Positions 1 to 8,955 of a DNA stretch of 64,000 bases are shown here, piece after piece. Within the stretch, counting starts at the first letter, position 1, and each line of letters starts with the position of its first letter. The DNA comes from Clostridiales bacterium Firm_16 (lineage in GTDB: Bacteria; Bacillota; Clostridia; Saccharofermentanales; Saccharofermentanaceae): NCBI GenBank assembly GCA_001604185.1, contig LVAV01000110.1:1-64000 (forward strand), in the 5' to 3' direction. The notes under the pieces were generated by a model, which ran no database searches, was not told the DNA's origin, and saw nothing but the letters and a program-made list of their open reading frames with translations. The position numbers were made by a program, and so were the translations under genes.

Positions 1-32
1 GGCCGGTAACATAGGCTTATAGCCTTAGTGCA

Positions 33-55
33 AACCACCCGTTCGACGGGTGGTT
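33..55. repeat. Short perfect hairpin at left edge
   Basis: A 9-bp perfect stem (AACCACCCG, 33-41, pairing with CGGGTGGTT, 47-55) encloses the loop TTCGA. It may be the terminator of a gene left of the window, although no long T run follows. Hairpins of this look also occur at ends of IS200/IS605-type elements and related REP sequences in Clostridia; that link is recalled, not shown here, and no transposase is seen. The remaining bases to 266 hold no gene that I can support. Confidence 0.4.
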
Positions 56-266
56 ATGATTCTTGAGCATCGGGTTGATCACGAATAGGAGTACCAACAG
101 ATCTGTTAAGGCATAAAGTATTGTGAAATAAGACATGAAGATAATATACATAAGCCGTTATCTTAATATCAATTACTTATGATATGAGTTATTATACAGA
201 TATGTGTTTCTATTCTTGAATTAGTGGATCATGGTATCCCAAAGGTGGCATAAGGAGGAAAGAGGA

Positions 267-2414
267 ATGAACAGAAGATATGTGTCCGTGATCGGTATCA
301 GCCTGGTATTATCGCTCTTGATCGCACTTTTCCCGGTCAACCCGAGAACGGAAAAGAAGATCTTTGCGGAGAGTAACGAAGAAACTCAGGTTGAATCGAT
401 TCTTTCCGATACAGCATTAAATGTTGACGATAATATGGCTGACAGTCCTATAAAGGCATATGCTAAGGTGCCGACGGTGGAGATGCCGGATGTGTCTGGT
501 ATGCACTATGAAAAGGCGGAGGAGTTGATCCGCGAGCTTCTGACTCAGAAAGGATTTACTCACGTAGGCTTTGCGATAACGTGGGGCACCAACCATGATC
601 CGGCCAAGACACTGACTGTGGCGAAGACGGAGCCGGCAGCAGGTTCGGTCATCAACTGCGATCAGACATCGATCACGATCAGATTGTATGTCCGTGAAAG
701 GGGGGCCACACCCTCACCGACACACACACCGGTGCCGACGGTGGAGATGCCGGATGTGTCCGGTATGCATTATGAAAAGGCGGAGGAGTTGATCCGCGAG
801 CTTCTGACTCAGGAAGGATTTACTGAAGTAGGTTTTGCGATCACGTGGGGCATCAACCATGATCCGGCCAAGACGCTGACTGTAATGATGACGGAGCCGG
901 CAGCGGGTTCAGTCATTAACTGCGATCAGACATCGATCACGATCAGATTGTATGTTCGTGAGAAAGGTGCAACACCATCACCGACAAATACACCGGGTTC
1001 TACGCCGACACCGTACGTACCACCTTATGGACCAACTCCGTACCCGGCGATACCAATGCCGGATGTAGTTGGTATGAACTATCTCGAAGCAGAAGAGAAA
1101 ATTGAACAAACTCTGAAACCACCGGCTTTCGATGTTGTTGAATTCCAGATCACATGGGAGCCCAATACTGATCCTGAGAAGTCCCTCACCGTCCTTTCAC
1201 AGAATCCGGCCGCCGGAAGCAGTAGATATGGAAATCATTCTACTGCCAGAGTGAGTCTGGTCGTAGCGGAGAACGCGCCGACTCCTTCACCGACTTCAGC
1301 CAAGCCGTCGGCTCCTTCAGATGTACAGGCGAAGGCACAATCTGCGACCAGCATCAAGGTCTCCTGGAGTGAGGTTGATCAAGCCGTAGGCTATCAGGTG
1401 TGGAGAGGAACCTCTGAGACAGGTGCTTTTATGGCCATCGGATCAGTGACCACGACTAGCCGTGTAAGTACTGCTCTGGCAGCAGGTACAACATACTATT
1501 ACAAAGTTCGTGCCTATAATGAAGTGGAGGGTAAGAAGATCTATGGCGACTTCAGCGCCATCGTCAGCGCAGAGACGCTGCTGGCAAAGCCGGCGGGTGT
1601 CAAGGCAGTATCTGCTTCTACAACCAGCATAGAAGTTTCCTGGAATGAAGTCAGCGGAGCCACGGGCTATCAGGTATGGAGATCCACCCAGAAAGACAGT
1701 GGTTTTGTTGCTCTTGGATCGGTAACGGATACCAGCCGTGTCAGCAAAGGTCTGACAATAGGTACAACTTTCTATTACAAAGTCCGTGCGTATAAAGAAT
1801 CGGACGGCAAGAAGATCTATGGCGAATACAGCGCTGTTGTCAGTGCCGTTCCGAAGCCGGCGGCACCTTCAAGCGTTGCGGCTGTTCCGGAAACGACGAC
1901 CTCTATCAAGGTCTCCTGGAGTGCTGTCAGCGGTGTTACAGGTTATCAGGTGTGGAGAGGAATTTCTGCTACCGGTACATTTACGGCCATCGGATCTGTG
2001 ACGGAAACCAGTCGTATCAGCACCGCCCTGAAGTCGGGAACAACCTATTACTATAAGGTACGTGCCTATAAGGAAGTGGACGGAGCCAGAATCTACGGTG
2101 CTTTCAGTTCAGTAGTCAGCGCCATGCCGAAGCCGGTGGCACCGGGTAACGTGAAGGCTACTGTGGCCTCCGCCACGAAAGTGACTGTCTCCTGGAACGA
2201 AGTAGCCGGAGCTGCGGGCTATGAGGTCTATAGAAGTACATCCGCCAATGGTACCTATTCCAAGCTGGGTTCGGTGACAACTACCAGCAGAGCCTGCCCG
2301 GGACTGACCACCGGAACGACATACTATTTCAAGGTACGCGCCTACGTAGAGGTCAACGGAACGAAGTATTACGGTAATTTCAGTTCCGTAGTCAGCGCGA
2401 CACCGAAGACATAA
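267..2414 (+). CDS. Secreted protein with three PASTA-like and four fibronectin III domains
   Basis: Predicted exported, cell-surface protein of 715 residues. The start at 267 is preferred over an in-frame ATG at 231 because AAGGAGGAAAGAGG lies just before it and an Arg-Arg plus hydrophobic signal sequence follows. Residues about 65-145 and 155-235 are near-identical PASTA-like units (MPDVSGMHYEKAEELIREL), a third divergent unit (MPDVVGMNYLEAEEKI) lies near 270-345, and Pro/Thr/Ser linkers separate them. The rest is four fibronectin type III-like repeats with the recurring cores VSWxxVxxxxGYxVWR and TTYYYKVRAY. No sortase motif or catalytic domain is visible. PASTA and Fn3 modules usually bind peptidoglycan or polysaccharide, so a wall or substrate-binding role is plausible but inferred. 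The SGNH hydrolase gene begins 3 bp after the stop. Confidence 0.85.
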   Translation: MNRRYVSVIGISLVLSLLIALFPVNPRTEKKIFAESNEETQVESILSDTALNVDDNMADSPIKAYAKVPTVEMPDVSGMHYEKAEELIRELLTQKGFTHVGFAITWGTNHDPAKTLTVAKTEPAAGSVINCDQTSITIRLYVRERGATPSPTHTPVPTVEMPDVSGMHYEKAEELIRELLTQEGFTEVGFAITWGINHDPAKTLTVMMTEPAAGSVINCDQTSITIRLYVREKGATPSPTNTPGSTPTPYVPPYGPTPYPAIPMPDVVGMNYLEAEEKIEQTLKPPAFDVVEFQITWEPNTDPEKSLTVLSQNPAAGSSRYGNHSTARVSLVVAENAPTPSPTSAKPSAPSDVQAKAQSATSIKVSWSEVDQAVGYQVWRGTSETGAFMAIGSVTTTSRVSTALAAGTTYYYKVRAYNEVEGKKIYGDFSAIVSAETLLAKPAGVKAVSASTTSIEVSWNEVSGATGYQVWRSTQKDSGFVALGSVTDTSRVSKGLTIGTTFYYKVRAYKESDGKKIYGEYSAVVSAVPKPAAPSSVAAVPETTTSIKVSWSAVSGVTGYQVWRGISATGTFTAIGSVTETSRISTALKSGTTYYYKVRAYKEVDGARIYGAFSSVVSAMPKPVAPGNVKATVASATKVTVSWNEVAGAAGYEVYRSTSANGTYSKLGSVTTTSRACPGLTTGTTYYFKVRAYVEVNGTKYYGNFSSVVSATPKT

Positions 2415-2417
2415 GAT

Positions 2418-3005
2418 ATGGACAGAAACAAGCATTTACGGATCCTGTTTATCGGGAACAGCCATACATATAAACACGATCTGCCGGCTTTCGTGGCAAC
2501 GATGGCGAAAGAAGAGGGGTATTCCTGCGATGTGACCATGCTGGCCCATGGCGGTTGGTATTTGGCGTCCCATGTGAAGGAACCCCAGACAAGGTTCAAT
2601 ATCGCCTTCGGTCACTATGACTACGTGGTCCTGCAAGAACACTCCCATCCCTTCGATCATGTGGAGGACTATTTTGATGCGGCAAAAACACTGGCTTCAA
2701 TGGCAGAAATCGTGGGAAGCAAGGTTGTGATCTACGGTACCTGGGCGAGAAAAGACGAAGAAAGTGCCCAGGAATACATGAATCAGGTCAACCGGCAACT
2801 GGCTTCAGAAATCGGTGCGTTATTGGCACCGGTCGGGGAACGCTGGTGGCCCTATGTGCACAGTTGGCCGGATATAGATATGTATGAAGAAGACGGTGCC
2901 CATGCGTCAGCTGCCGGTATCGGATATGCGGCGAGGATCATATGGGAAACGATCGAGGCGAATATAGGTACAGCATCTTCCTTTCCTGAGGGGAAGGATG
3001 TATAA
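2418..3005 (+). CDS. SGNH/GDSL-like hydrolase
   Basis: Protein of 195 residues with the SGNH-hydrolase pattern. Block I is ILFIGNSHTYKHDLP near the N-terminus, with the likely nucleophile Ser in GNSHT. A central VVLQEHSHPF segment follows, and the C-terminal DGAHASAAGIGYAA supplies the Asp and His of the catalytic triad. Members are esterases or lipases, often deacetylating carbohydrates. There is no signal peptide, so it is probably cytoplasmic. It starts 3 bp after the PASTA/Fn3 gene and is probably co-transcribed. The exact substrate cannot be read from the sequence. Confidence 0.7.
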   Translation: MDRNKHLRILFIGNSHTYKHDLPAFVATMAKEEGYSCDVTMLAHGGWYLASHVKEPQTRFNIAFGHYDYVVLQEHSHPFDHVEDYFDAAKTLASMAEIVGSKVVIYGTWARKDEESAQEYMNQVNRQLASEIGALLAPVGERWWPYVHSWPDIDMYEEDGAHASAAGIGYAARIIWETIEANIGTASSFPEGKDV

Positions 3006-3155
3006 TGATGTAGTCGAAAGACGAGATTTATTTTCTGCCCTCGCGCAGATGACATGACATGATTCCCAATCGTAAGCGAACCTGGTGCCTGAAGGTATGC
3101 CTGATCGAGAGTATGCCTGTTGTTTGGTGTTCTTCGGAACTTAGAACAGCGGGAC

Positions 3156-3185
3156 TTGACGCAACCTTATTTCTTGTGATATGCT
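3156..3185 (+). promoter_or_regulatory. Candidate sigma-A promoter of the rpsF operon
   Basis: TTGACG (3156-3161) and TATGCT (3180-3185) are separated by 18 bp, about 110 bp upstream of rpsF. A 10-bp inverted repeat (ATATGCTATC at 3179-3188, GATAGCATAT at 3208-3217) overlaps the -10 box and could be an operator. A promoter and an attenuator reading are not both possible here, because the 5' arm would lie upstream of the transcription start. The rest of 3006-3295 shows no gene. Confidence 0.45.
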
Positions 3186-3295
3186 ATCACGTGCTGCAAA
3201 GGATGCAGATAGCATATTAATGATATGTTTATGAATATCCTCGCTCTCATCGATAAGGTATGAGAGCCGTTCTAGTCCAGGAGGAGGTGAAAATC

Positions 3296-3583
3296 ATGGC
3301 GAACAAGTATGAAATGATGGTTGTTTTGAGTCCTGTTCTCGGTGACGAAGGTATTACTTCGACAACTGATGCGATCAAGGCTAAGATCGAGTCCGGTGCA
3401 ACAATTGACACTATGGAGTCCCTTGGCATGAAGCGTTTGGCTTACGAGATCGAGGATCAGAAGGACGGCTTCTATCTTCTGTTCAACTTCACATCGGATG
3501 CAGATTTCCCGAAGGAGATCGAGCGTGTGCTGAAGATTACAGAAGGCGTATTGCGTTTCCTCGTTATCCGCGTTGAGGAGTAA
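3296..3583 (+). CDS. rpsF: 30S ribosomal protein S6
   Basis: Ribosomal protein S6, 95 residues, the usual family length, starting MANKYEMMVVLSP. It binds the central domain of 16S rRNA together with S18. The start is fixed by AGGAGGAGG at 3278-3287 just upstream; an earlier in-frame ATG at 3260 lacks such a site and would add a non-conserved extension. It opens the conserved rpsF-ssb-rpsR run, which is followed by rplI and dnaB. Confidence 0.97.
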   Translation: MANKYEMMVVLSPVLGDEGITSTTDAIKAKIESGATIDTMESLGMKRLAYEIEDQKDGFYLLFNFTSDADFPKEIERVLKITEGVLRFLVIRVEE

Positions 3584-3606
3584 TTGACGAAAAGGGAGTA
3601 ACGACT

Positions 3607-4104
3607 ATGAACAAAGTAATTTTAGTGGGTCGCTTGACCAAGGATCCGGAAGTAAAGCAGACACCGAGCAACATTCCTGTTTGCTCATTCACGATCGCAT
3701 GTGACAGACGTTTCAAGAACCAGAACGGTGAGCGTCAGTCAGATTTCATCAACTGTGTGGCATGGCGCCAGCAGGCAACTCTCCTGGGAAATTATTTCCA
3801 CAAGGGTTCCCGCATCGCAGTCGTCGGTTCACTGCAGTCCAGAAGCTATGACGATCAGAACGGTCAGAAGAGATATGTCACGGAAGTGGTCATTGACGAG
3901 ATCGAGTTCATCGATACCAAGTCTGATTCGAACGGTTATGCGGCGGCACCTTCCCAGGCTCCGGCCCAGATGGCACCGTCTACCGCAACTACAGTTGCCC
4001 AGACACCGCCGCCACCGCCGGCACAGCAGATCGATCCTGGCTTTGAAGCATCCATGGATTCAGATGACAGTTCTCAGCTCCCTTTTGACGTATTAGGTTT
4101 CTAG
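3607..4104 (+). CDS. ssb: Single-stranded DNA-binding protein
   Basis: SSB of 165 residues that coats single-stranded DNA in replication and repair. The N-terminal OB fold (about 1-105) shows MNKVILVGRLTKDPEV, FINCVAWRQQA and GSRIAVVGSLQSRSY. A Gln/Pro/Ala-rich disordered linker follows. The C-terminal tip is unusual: family members normally end in acidic residues plus Pro-Phe, whereas here LPF is followed by DVLGF, so the chain ends in Gly-Phe. It lies between rpsF and rpsR, the standard arrangement. Confidence 0.96.
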   Translation: MNKVILVGRLTKDPEVKQTPSNIPVCSFTIACDRRFKNQNGERQSDFINCVAWRQQATLLGNYFHKGSRIAVVGSLQSRSYDDQNGQKRYVTEVVIDEIEFIDTKSDSNGYAAAPSQAPAQMAPSTATTVAQTPPPPPAQQIDPGFEASMDSDDSSQLPFDVLGF

Positions 4105-4217
4105 ACCGAAGATCTGAGAGGCGACTACCGCCGGGATCCCGATGAGGTCTAAAAACCGGAATTTCCAGGACGGACATGAGAGTGTCCGCGAGTTTTTCGA
4201 AAGGAGATTACATTACT

Positions 4218-4493
4218 ATGGCTGAAAATAGAGCACCTAAGGCTGCCGGACGTGAGTTTGGTGACCGTGGCATGAAGCAGAGACGTTCCAGAAGAAAGGT
4301 TTGTGCTTTCTGCGCAGATAAGATCGAGGATATCGATTACAAGGATGCAGCTCGTCTTCGCAAGTTCGTTTCCGAGCGTGGCAAGATCCTGCCGAAGCGT
4401 ATGACAGGTACATGCGCTAAGCATCAGAGAGCTCTGACCATCGCAATCAAGCGTGCAAGACACGTTGCACTTCTGCCGTTCGTAGCAGACTGA
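4218..4493 (+). CDS. rpsR: 30S ribosomal protein S18, Cys-containing form
   Basis: Ribosomal protein S18, 91 residues, partner of S6 on the 30S platform. It starts [20 protein letters not shown]; the site GAAAGGAG before 4218 decides the start. The core [11 protein letters not shown] and the later TGTCAKHQ supply CxxC and CxxH pairs typical of the zinc-binding form of S18, which matters for metal homeostasis. The conserved block [18 protein letters not shown] is intact. Confidence 0.96.
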   Translation: MAENRAPKAAGREFGDRGMKQRRSRRKVCAFCADKIEDIDYKDAARLRKFVSERGKILPKRMTGTCAKHQRALTIAIKRARHVALLPFVAD

Positions 4494-4575
4494 TCCTTCC
4501 TTTTTCGGAAGAAACCAGATGTGTACCCGAAGTATAATCGGGTTTGCGATTATCGACTGAACAGTTTATAATATT

Positions 4576-4607
4576 GAGCATCCGTATTATATACGGGTGC
4601 TCATTTT
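4576..4607 (+). terminator. Hairpin between rpsR and rplI
   Basis: An 11-bp stem with one G-T pair (GAGCATCCGTA, 4576-4586, pairing with TACGGGTGCTC, 4592-4602) is followed by ATTTTA. It lies directly before the rplI ribosome binding site. It looks like an intrinsic terminator or attenuator giving partial read-through into rplI-dnaB; the T tract is short. Confidence 0.5.
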
Positions 4608-4625
4608 ATATCGGAGGAAAAGAAA

Positions 4626-5075
4626 ATGAAGTGTATTTTGTTAGCAGATGTCAAGGGCCTGGGTAAGAAAGATGATGTAGTTGAGGTCAATGACGGATAC
4701 GCCAGAAATTTTCTCTTAAAGAAGAAATTAGCCTGCGAAGCCACCGCAGATAACATGAATAAGAACAAGCTCAAGAAGGGTTCCGAGGCTGAACATGCCC
4801 GCCGTGAACTGGAAGAAGCGAAGAAGAACGGCAAGCTCCTGGATGGAAAGACCGTTACACTTGAAGTCAAGACCGGTGAGGGCGGACGTCTCTACGGAGC
4901 TGTCACAGCCATGGACGTTTCCGACGCTATCAAGAAGGCTGGTTTTGACGTAGATAAGAAGAATATCGTGATCAAGAACCCCATCAAGACTCTGGGTACC
5001 TACGAAGTGGTAGCCAAGCTCCACACCCAGGTAAGCGTGAAGGTGAACGTGGAAGTCGTTGCACTGGCGCAGTAA
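4626..5075 (+). CDS. rplI: 50S ribosomal protein L9
   Basis: Ribosomal protein L9, 149 residues. The N-terminal domain shows [21 protein letters not shown] and the signature [10 protein letters not shown], followed by the long connecting helix and a C-terminal domain that ends in VSVKVNVEV. It helps maintain reading-frame fidelity from the base of the L1 stalk. The start is preceded by CGGAGGAAAAG. DnaB follows after 51 bp. Confidence 0.96.
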   Translation: MKCILLADVKGLGKKDDVVEVNDGYARNFLLKKKLACEATADNMNKNKLKKGSEAEHARRELEEAKKNGKLLDGKTVTLEVKTGEGGRLYGAVTAMDVSDAIKKAGFDVDKKNIVIKNPIKTLGTYEVVAKLHTQVSVKVNVEVVALAQ

Positions 5076-5126
5076 GTCGACCGGACTTATCGAAAAATTG
5101 AAGTAGTGAAGGGGTAATCGCAAAGC

Positions 5127-6938
5127 ATGGCACAACCAGGGGAAAGTAATCTGATCCAACGTGTTCCGCCGCAGAATAAGGAGGCGGAGAGAGCGGTGCT
5201 TTGCTGCTGCCTGGAATCGCCGGGTGTACTGCAGAATGTCACGTCATTCCTGCTGGCCGATGATTTCTATGAGCCGGCCCACCGGACCATCTATGAAGTG
5301 ATCTTTGACCTGTATTCCCAGGCCAAGTCGGTGGACATGATCACCGTAGGCGATACCCTGAAGAAGCAGGGAAGACTGGAGAAAGTGGGCGGTATGACCT
5401 ATCTGTCGTCCATTATCGACAGCCGTGCCCTTCTTTCCAATGCCGATGAATACGTGAAGATCGTCCGCCAGAAATCCTTGCTCCGTAAGATGATCAAGGA
5501 CATGGACGAAATCACGAAGATGTCCTATGAAGGCGAACAGGAGGTCAATAACCTCATCGAGGTGGCCATCTCCAGACTTGCCAATCTCCGTGATACCAAC
5601 CGCCAGGACGAAGTCTTCCAGTCTCTGAAGACCGTTCTGGGTAATACCATTAAGGATCTGAACAACCCGAAGCCGGATTACGCCATCCAGAGCCATTTCT
5701 CTATGCTGGACTACGTAACCAACGGTTTCCGACCGGGTACGCTTACTATCGTGGCAGCCCGACCGGCTATGGGTAAATCTGCTTTCGTAATCAACATTGC
5801 GGCCAATGTCGCCATCAAGGACAGAGTTCCGGTTGCTTTCTTCAGCTTGGAGATGTCTGCCAAGGAAATCGGTAACCGTATCCTTTCGTCCCGCTGCGAT
5901 ATTTCCACATCGCTCCTTCAGGCGGGAAAAGGACTGCCCCAGGATCTGATGAGCCGTATCAACAGTTCGCTGCCGGCACTTGGTGCGGCGCCGCTGTTCA
6001 TCGATGACCATTCCGGTCTGACCACGACGGAGATGCTGACCCGCTGCCGTGAACTGAAGGAGAAGCAGGACGGTAAGCTGGGTTTGATCTGTATCGACTA
6101 TCTCCAGCTCATGTCTTCCGTCAATACACGTTCCAATGCCAGCCGTCAGCAGGAGATCTCGGAGATCTCCCGTTCTCTGAAGCTCATGGCGAAGGAACTG
6201 GATGTACCGATCATTGCGTTGTCGCAGTTGTCCCGTGAATCCGAGAAACGTGATGACCACCGTCCGGTACTTTCCGACCTGCGTGACTCCGGTGCGATCG
6301 AGCAGGACGCCGATATGGTTATGTTTATCCACCGTCCGGAATACTATAAGACGAAGGCTCCTGCGGATGACGAGTCCGAGGAGAACAATAACAATGCGAA
6401 GAAGCAGAGGAAGGATAAGGACGAGGACGATGTCCAGACCGCGGAGATCATCGTGGCCAAGAACAGACAAGGTCCGACCCGTACCGTCTATCTGCAGTGG
6501 AACGGTTCCCGTACTACCTTCTTCGAGAAAGAGACGAAGAAAGAGGCGATCAGCCGTCCTTCTGATGCCGATGCACCACCGGAGACAAGATCCGGCATGG
6601 AGCCGCTTTTTGACGGAGGATTCGACAGTGATCTGTTCGCCGATCTGGATAGTTTCGAAGAAGTGGGTGCCGATCAGGCCGGGTTAGTCCCGCCGCCGGA
6701 AGAAGCTCCTGCCTATGTACAGGAGTCACAGGAACAGGTTCCTGTCGGCATGCCGGATACTGCACCGGCACAGGCCCCTGCAGGAGGCGCGTCTACCTTC
6801 AAGTCTGCCTTTGCCGAGGAGATCCCTTTTGACACAGATGACCGTGAGCCGGTGGTAGAGGAAGAGTCCTTTGATTCCGACCTTCTGGACGGCTTCGAAG
6901 AAGTGGAACCGGATTTCGGCGAGGATGGGATGATTTAA
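5127..6938 (+). CDS. dnaB: Replicative DNA helicase DnaB with acidic C-terminal extension
   Basis: Hexameric replication-fork helicase, 603 residues. The N-terminal primase-interaction domain (PPQNKEAERAVL onward) precedes the RecA-like motor with Walker A ARPAMGKSAF near 211-220, Walker B LICIDYLQLM, and RDSGAIEQDADMVMFIHRP. The family is usually about 440-460 residues; here residues from about 470 onward form an added Asp/Glu/Pro-rich, probably disordered tail of roughly 130 residues. An Asn/Lys/Glu-rich insert also lies just before AEIIVAKNRQGPTRTV. The tail is odd and may be a protein-docking region. The stop codon is immediately followed by the GTG of tilS. Confidence 0.95.
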   Translation: MAQPGESNLIQRVPPQNKEAERAVLCCCLESPGVLQNVTSFLLADDFYEPAHRTIYEVIFDLYSQAKSVDMITVGDTLKKQGRLEKVGGMTYLSSIIDSRALLSNADEYVKIVRQKSLLRKMIKDMDEITKMSYEGEQEVNNLIEVAISRLANLRDTNRQDEVFQSLKTVLGNTIKDLNNPKPDYAIQSHFSMLDYVTNGFRPGTLTIVAARPAMGKSAFVINIAANVAIKDRVPVAFFSLEMSAKEIGNRILSSRCDISTSLLQAGKGLPQDLMSRINSSLPALGAAPLFIDDHSGLTTTEMLTRCRELKEKQDGKLGLICIDYLQLMSSVNTRSNASRQQEISEISRSLKLMAKELDVPIIALSQLSRESEKRDDHRPVLSDLRDSGAIEQDADMVMFIHRPEYYKTKAPADDESEENNNNAKKQRKDKDEDDVQTAEIIVAKNRQGPTRTVYLQWNGSRTTFFEKETKKEAISRPSDADAPPETRSGMEPLFDGGFDSDLFADLDSFEEVGADQAGLVPPPEEAPAYVQESQEQVPVGMPDTAPAQAPAGGASTFKSAFAEEIPFDTDDREPVVEEESFDSDLLDGFEEVEPDFGEDGMI

Positions 6939-8417
6939 GTGAAGGACCTGATCACTTTCGTATACGAATATATCCGTAAAGAAGCTCTGCTTCCCGCAGA
7001 GAGAGTAGTCATCGGGGTTTCGGCCGGAGCCGACTCGATGGCGCTTCTTTATGTTCTGGCCAATATCTGTAAGAAATATTATCCTGATACGGATCTTCTT
7101 GCGGCCCACCTGAATCACGGGATCCGTGGAGAAGAGGCGGACCGGGATGAGGAACTGGTCCGGTCCTGCTGTGAGACGCTGGGCATTCCGCTTTCTGTGC
7201 GTAAACTGGATATTCCCGCTATTTCCAAAGAGAAGAAGACCAGCCTGGAGACCCAGGGACGATTAGAAAGATATGCCTTTTTCGCTGAACTGTGCGAAGA
7301 AAGCGACAGCCGTATTGCTGTGGCCCACCATATGGATGACCAGGCGGAAAGCATCGTTATGCATATTTTTCGTGGCTGCGGTATGGAGGGACTTCTGGGT
7401 ATGCAGAGCCGGAACGGTGCCGTGATCCGTCCCTTCCTGAACGTCAGAAAGAGCGAGATCCTGGAGTTCTGTAAGGACAATTCTATTCCCTATCGGGAAG
7501 ACAGTACCAATGCCGATCCGGCCTATGCCCGGAATTTCTGGCGCAACGAGATCTTTCCCAGGATCGACCGAGGCGTGCATATGTCTCCCGTGGAAGCGTT
7601 GAATGGCTTAAGTTCTCGTATCCGGGAGGAGAACGATTATCTGGAAGAAGTGGCCGGGCAGGCGGTTCCGGAAGTCCTGAAGGACGAAGGCGCCGAAGTG
7701 GATAAGCTCCTGACACTTCCTCGTCCGATCCTTCGGAGAGTACTTCGTATACTGGCAGTAAATGCTTTCGGAGACGTGGTAGATATGGAATCCTGCCACT
7801 GGGATGCGGTCATGGAGATCCTGGATCCTTCCGGACCGGCCCGGAGCCTGGATCTGCCGAGGGGCCGCAAAGCCTGTGTGGAGCACGGAATCCTGCGATT
7901 TGCCCTCGATGAAACAGAGGAGAAACAGAAAGCGTCCGGTTATGTTCCGGGAGTCGGGGCCTGCGTTTGCGACCGGGATACTTCCGAAGTCCTTCCCCTT
8001 ACGGCCCTTCCGATAGGAAAAATAGTTAATTTTTCCCAAAGTTTCGTGAGAATCCGGCTTCTTTCCATTGAGAAAGAAGATGAGGTAGTTTATAATGATA
8101 CGACATGGTTTTTTCCAGAGTCTATACTGGGGAAAGCGGTCCTTCGTACCCGAAGAGAGGGGGATACCCTCAAGCGTGCCGGCTCTTCCGTGACAAAAGA
8201 ACTTCGGCGGTTCATGACGGAAGTGCAGTTCCCTGTCCGCTTCAGAGACAGGGTGCTTCTGGTAATGGAGGATGAGAAGACTTTGTGGTTTCCGGGTTTT
8301 GCCCATGCTGTGGGCTTTACCGATCCGCTTTCGCGGGAGAAGTACGGGAACGACAAGGGGGAGAAGCTCTATAAACTGGAGATTCTGCCACAGAGCGTAG
8401 AAGAAGGAGGTCTGTAA
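6939..8417 (+). CDS. tilS: tRNA(Ile)-lysidine synthase
   Basis: TilS ligates lysine to C34 of the tRNA-Ile that decodes AUA, using ATP. The 492-residue protein has the N-terminal PP-loop ATPase domain, with VSAGADSMALL near residues 26-36 where the usual motif is SGGxDS, plus LNHGIRGEEADRDEE and RPFLNVRKSEI. The C-terminal region carries the TilS tRNA-binding domain. It begins with GTG directly abutting the dnaB stop, so translation is probably coupled. The tilS-hpt-ftsH order is widespread in Bacillota. Confidence 0.92.
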   Translation: MKDLITFVYEYIRKEALLPAERVVIGVSAGADSMALLYVLANICKKYYPDTDLLAAHLNHGIRGEEADRDEELVRSCCETLGIPLSVRKLDIPAISKEKKTSLETQGRLERYAFFAELCEESDSRIAVAHHMDDQAESIVMHIFRGCGMEGLLGMQSRNGAVIRPFLNVRKSEILEFCKDNSIPYREDSTNADPAYARNFWRNEIFPRIDRGVHMSPVEALNGLSSRIREENDYLEEVAGQAVPEVLKDEGAEVDKLLTLPRPILRRVLRILAVNAFGDVVDMESCHWDAVMEILDPSGPARSLDLPRGRKACVEHGILRFALDETEEKQKASGYVPGVGACVCDRDTSEVLPLTALPIGKIVNFSQSFVRIRLLSIEKEDEVVYNDTTWFFPESILGKAVLRTRREGDTLKRAGSSVTKELRRFMTEVQFPVRFRDRVLLVMEDEKTLWFPGFAHAVGFTDPLSREKYGNDKGEKLYKLEILPQSVEEGGL

Positions 8418-8418
8418 G

Positions 8419-8955
8419 ATGGAGAGAATCAGTAAGACGTTGATCAGCCGTGAGGAGATCGCCGAAATGGTCGATCGCCTGGGAAAACAGATCTCTGAGG
8501 ACTATAAGGGCAAGGATATCGTGGTGGTCGGTATCCTGAAGGGCGCAGCCGTATTTCTTGCGGATCTGATCCGTAAGATCGATTGCCCTCTGATCCTGGA
8601 TTTTATGCAGGTGTCCAGTTACTATAACAGCACGGTTTCTTCCGGTAATGTCCAGATCCGTAAGGATCTCGACTACGATATCTCCGGCAAGCATGTCTTG
8701 ATCGTGGAAGATATCATCGACTCCGGCGTGACCATGCAGTGTCTGAAGCGAGAGCTTTTCGCGCGAAATCCGGAAAGCATCAAGGTGTGTGCGGCTTTTG
8801 ACAAGCCTTCCCGCCGTAAAGTGGATTTCAAAGCGGATTATACGGGGATCGAGGTACCGGACGAGTTCATCATCGGATACGGCCTCGATTATGCGGGGAG
8901 ATACAGGAATCTTCCGGATGTGTGTGTATTGGAACTTGATGGAGGTGACAAATGA
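8419..8955 (+). CDS. hpt: Hypoxanthine phosphoribosyltransferase
   Basis: Purine-salvage enzyme of 178 residues converting hypoxanthine or guanine plus PRPP to IMP or GMP. The PRPP-binding signature [14 protein letters not shown] lies near 94-107, and [16 protein letters not shown] forms the PPi loop. [19 protein letters not shown] is the conserved C-terminal segment. It begins 1 bp after the tilS stop and overlaps ftsH by 4 bp (ATGA), indicating translational coupling. Confidence 0.95.
   Translation: MERISKTLISREEIAEMVDRLGKQISEDYKGKDIVVVGILKGAAVFLADLIRKIDCPLILDFMQVSSYYNSTVSSGNVQIRKDLDYDISGKHVLIVEDIIDSGVTMQCLKRELFARNPESIKVCAAFDKPSRRKVDFKADYTGIEVPDEFIIGYGLDYAGRYRNLPDVCVLELDGGDK

Noticed and set aside
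3179-3217. S6:S18 ribosomal protein leader RNA
   Set aside because: The hairpin starts at the -10 box of the best promoter, so it would not be transcribed whole; the characteristic leader fold was not seen.
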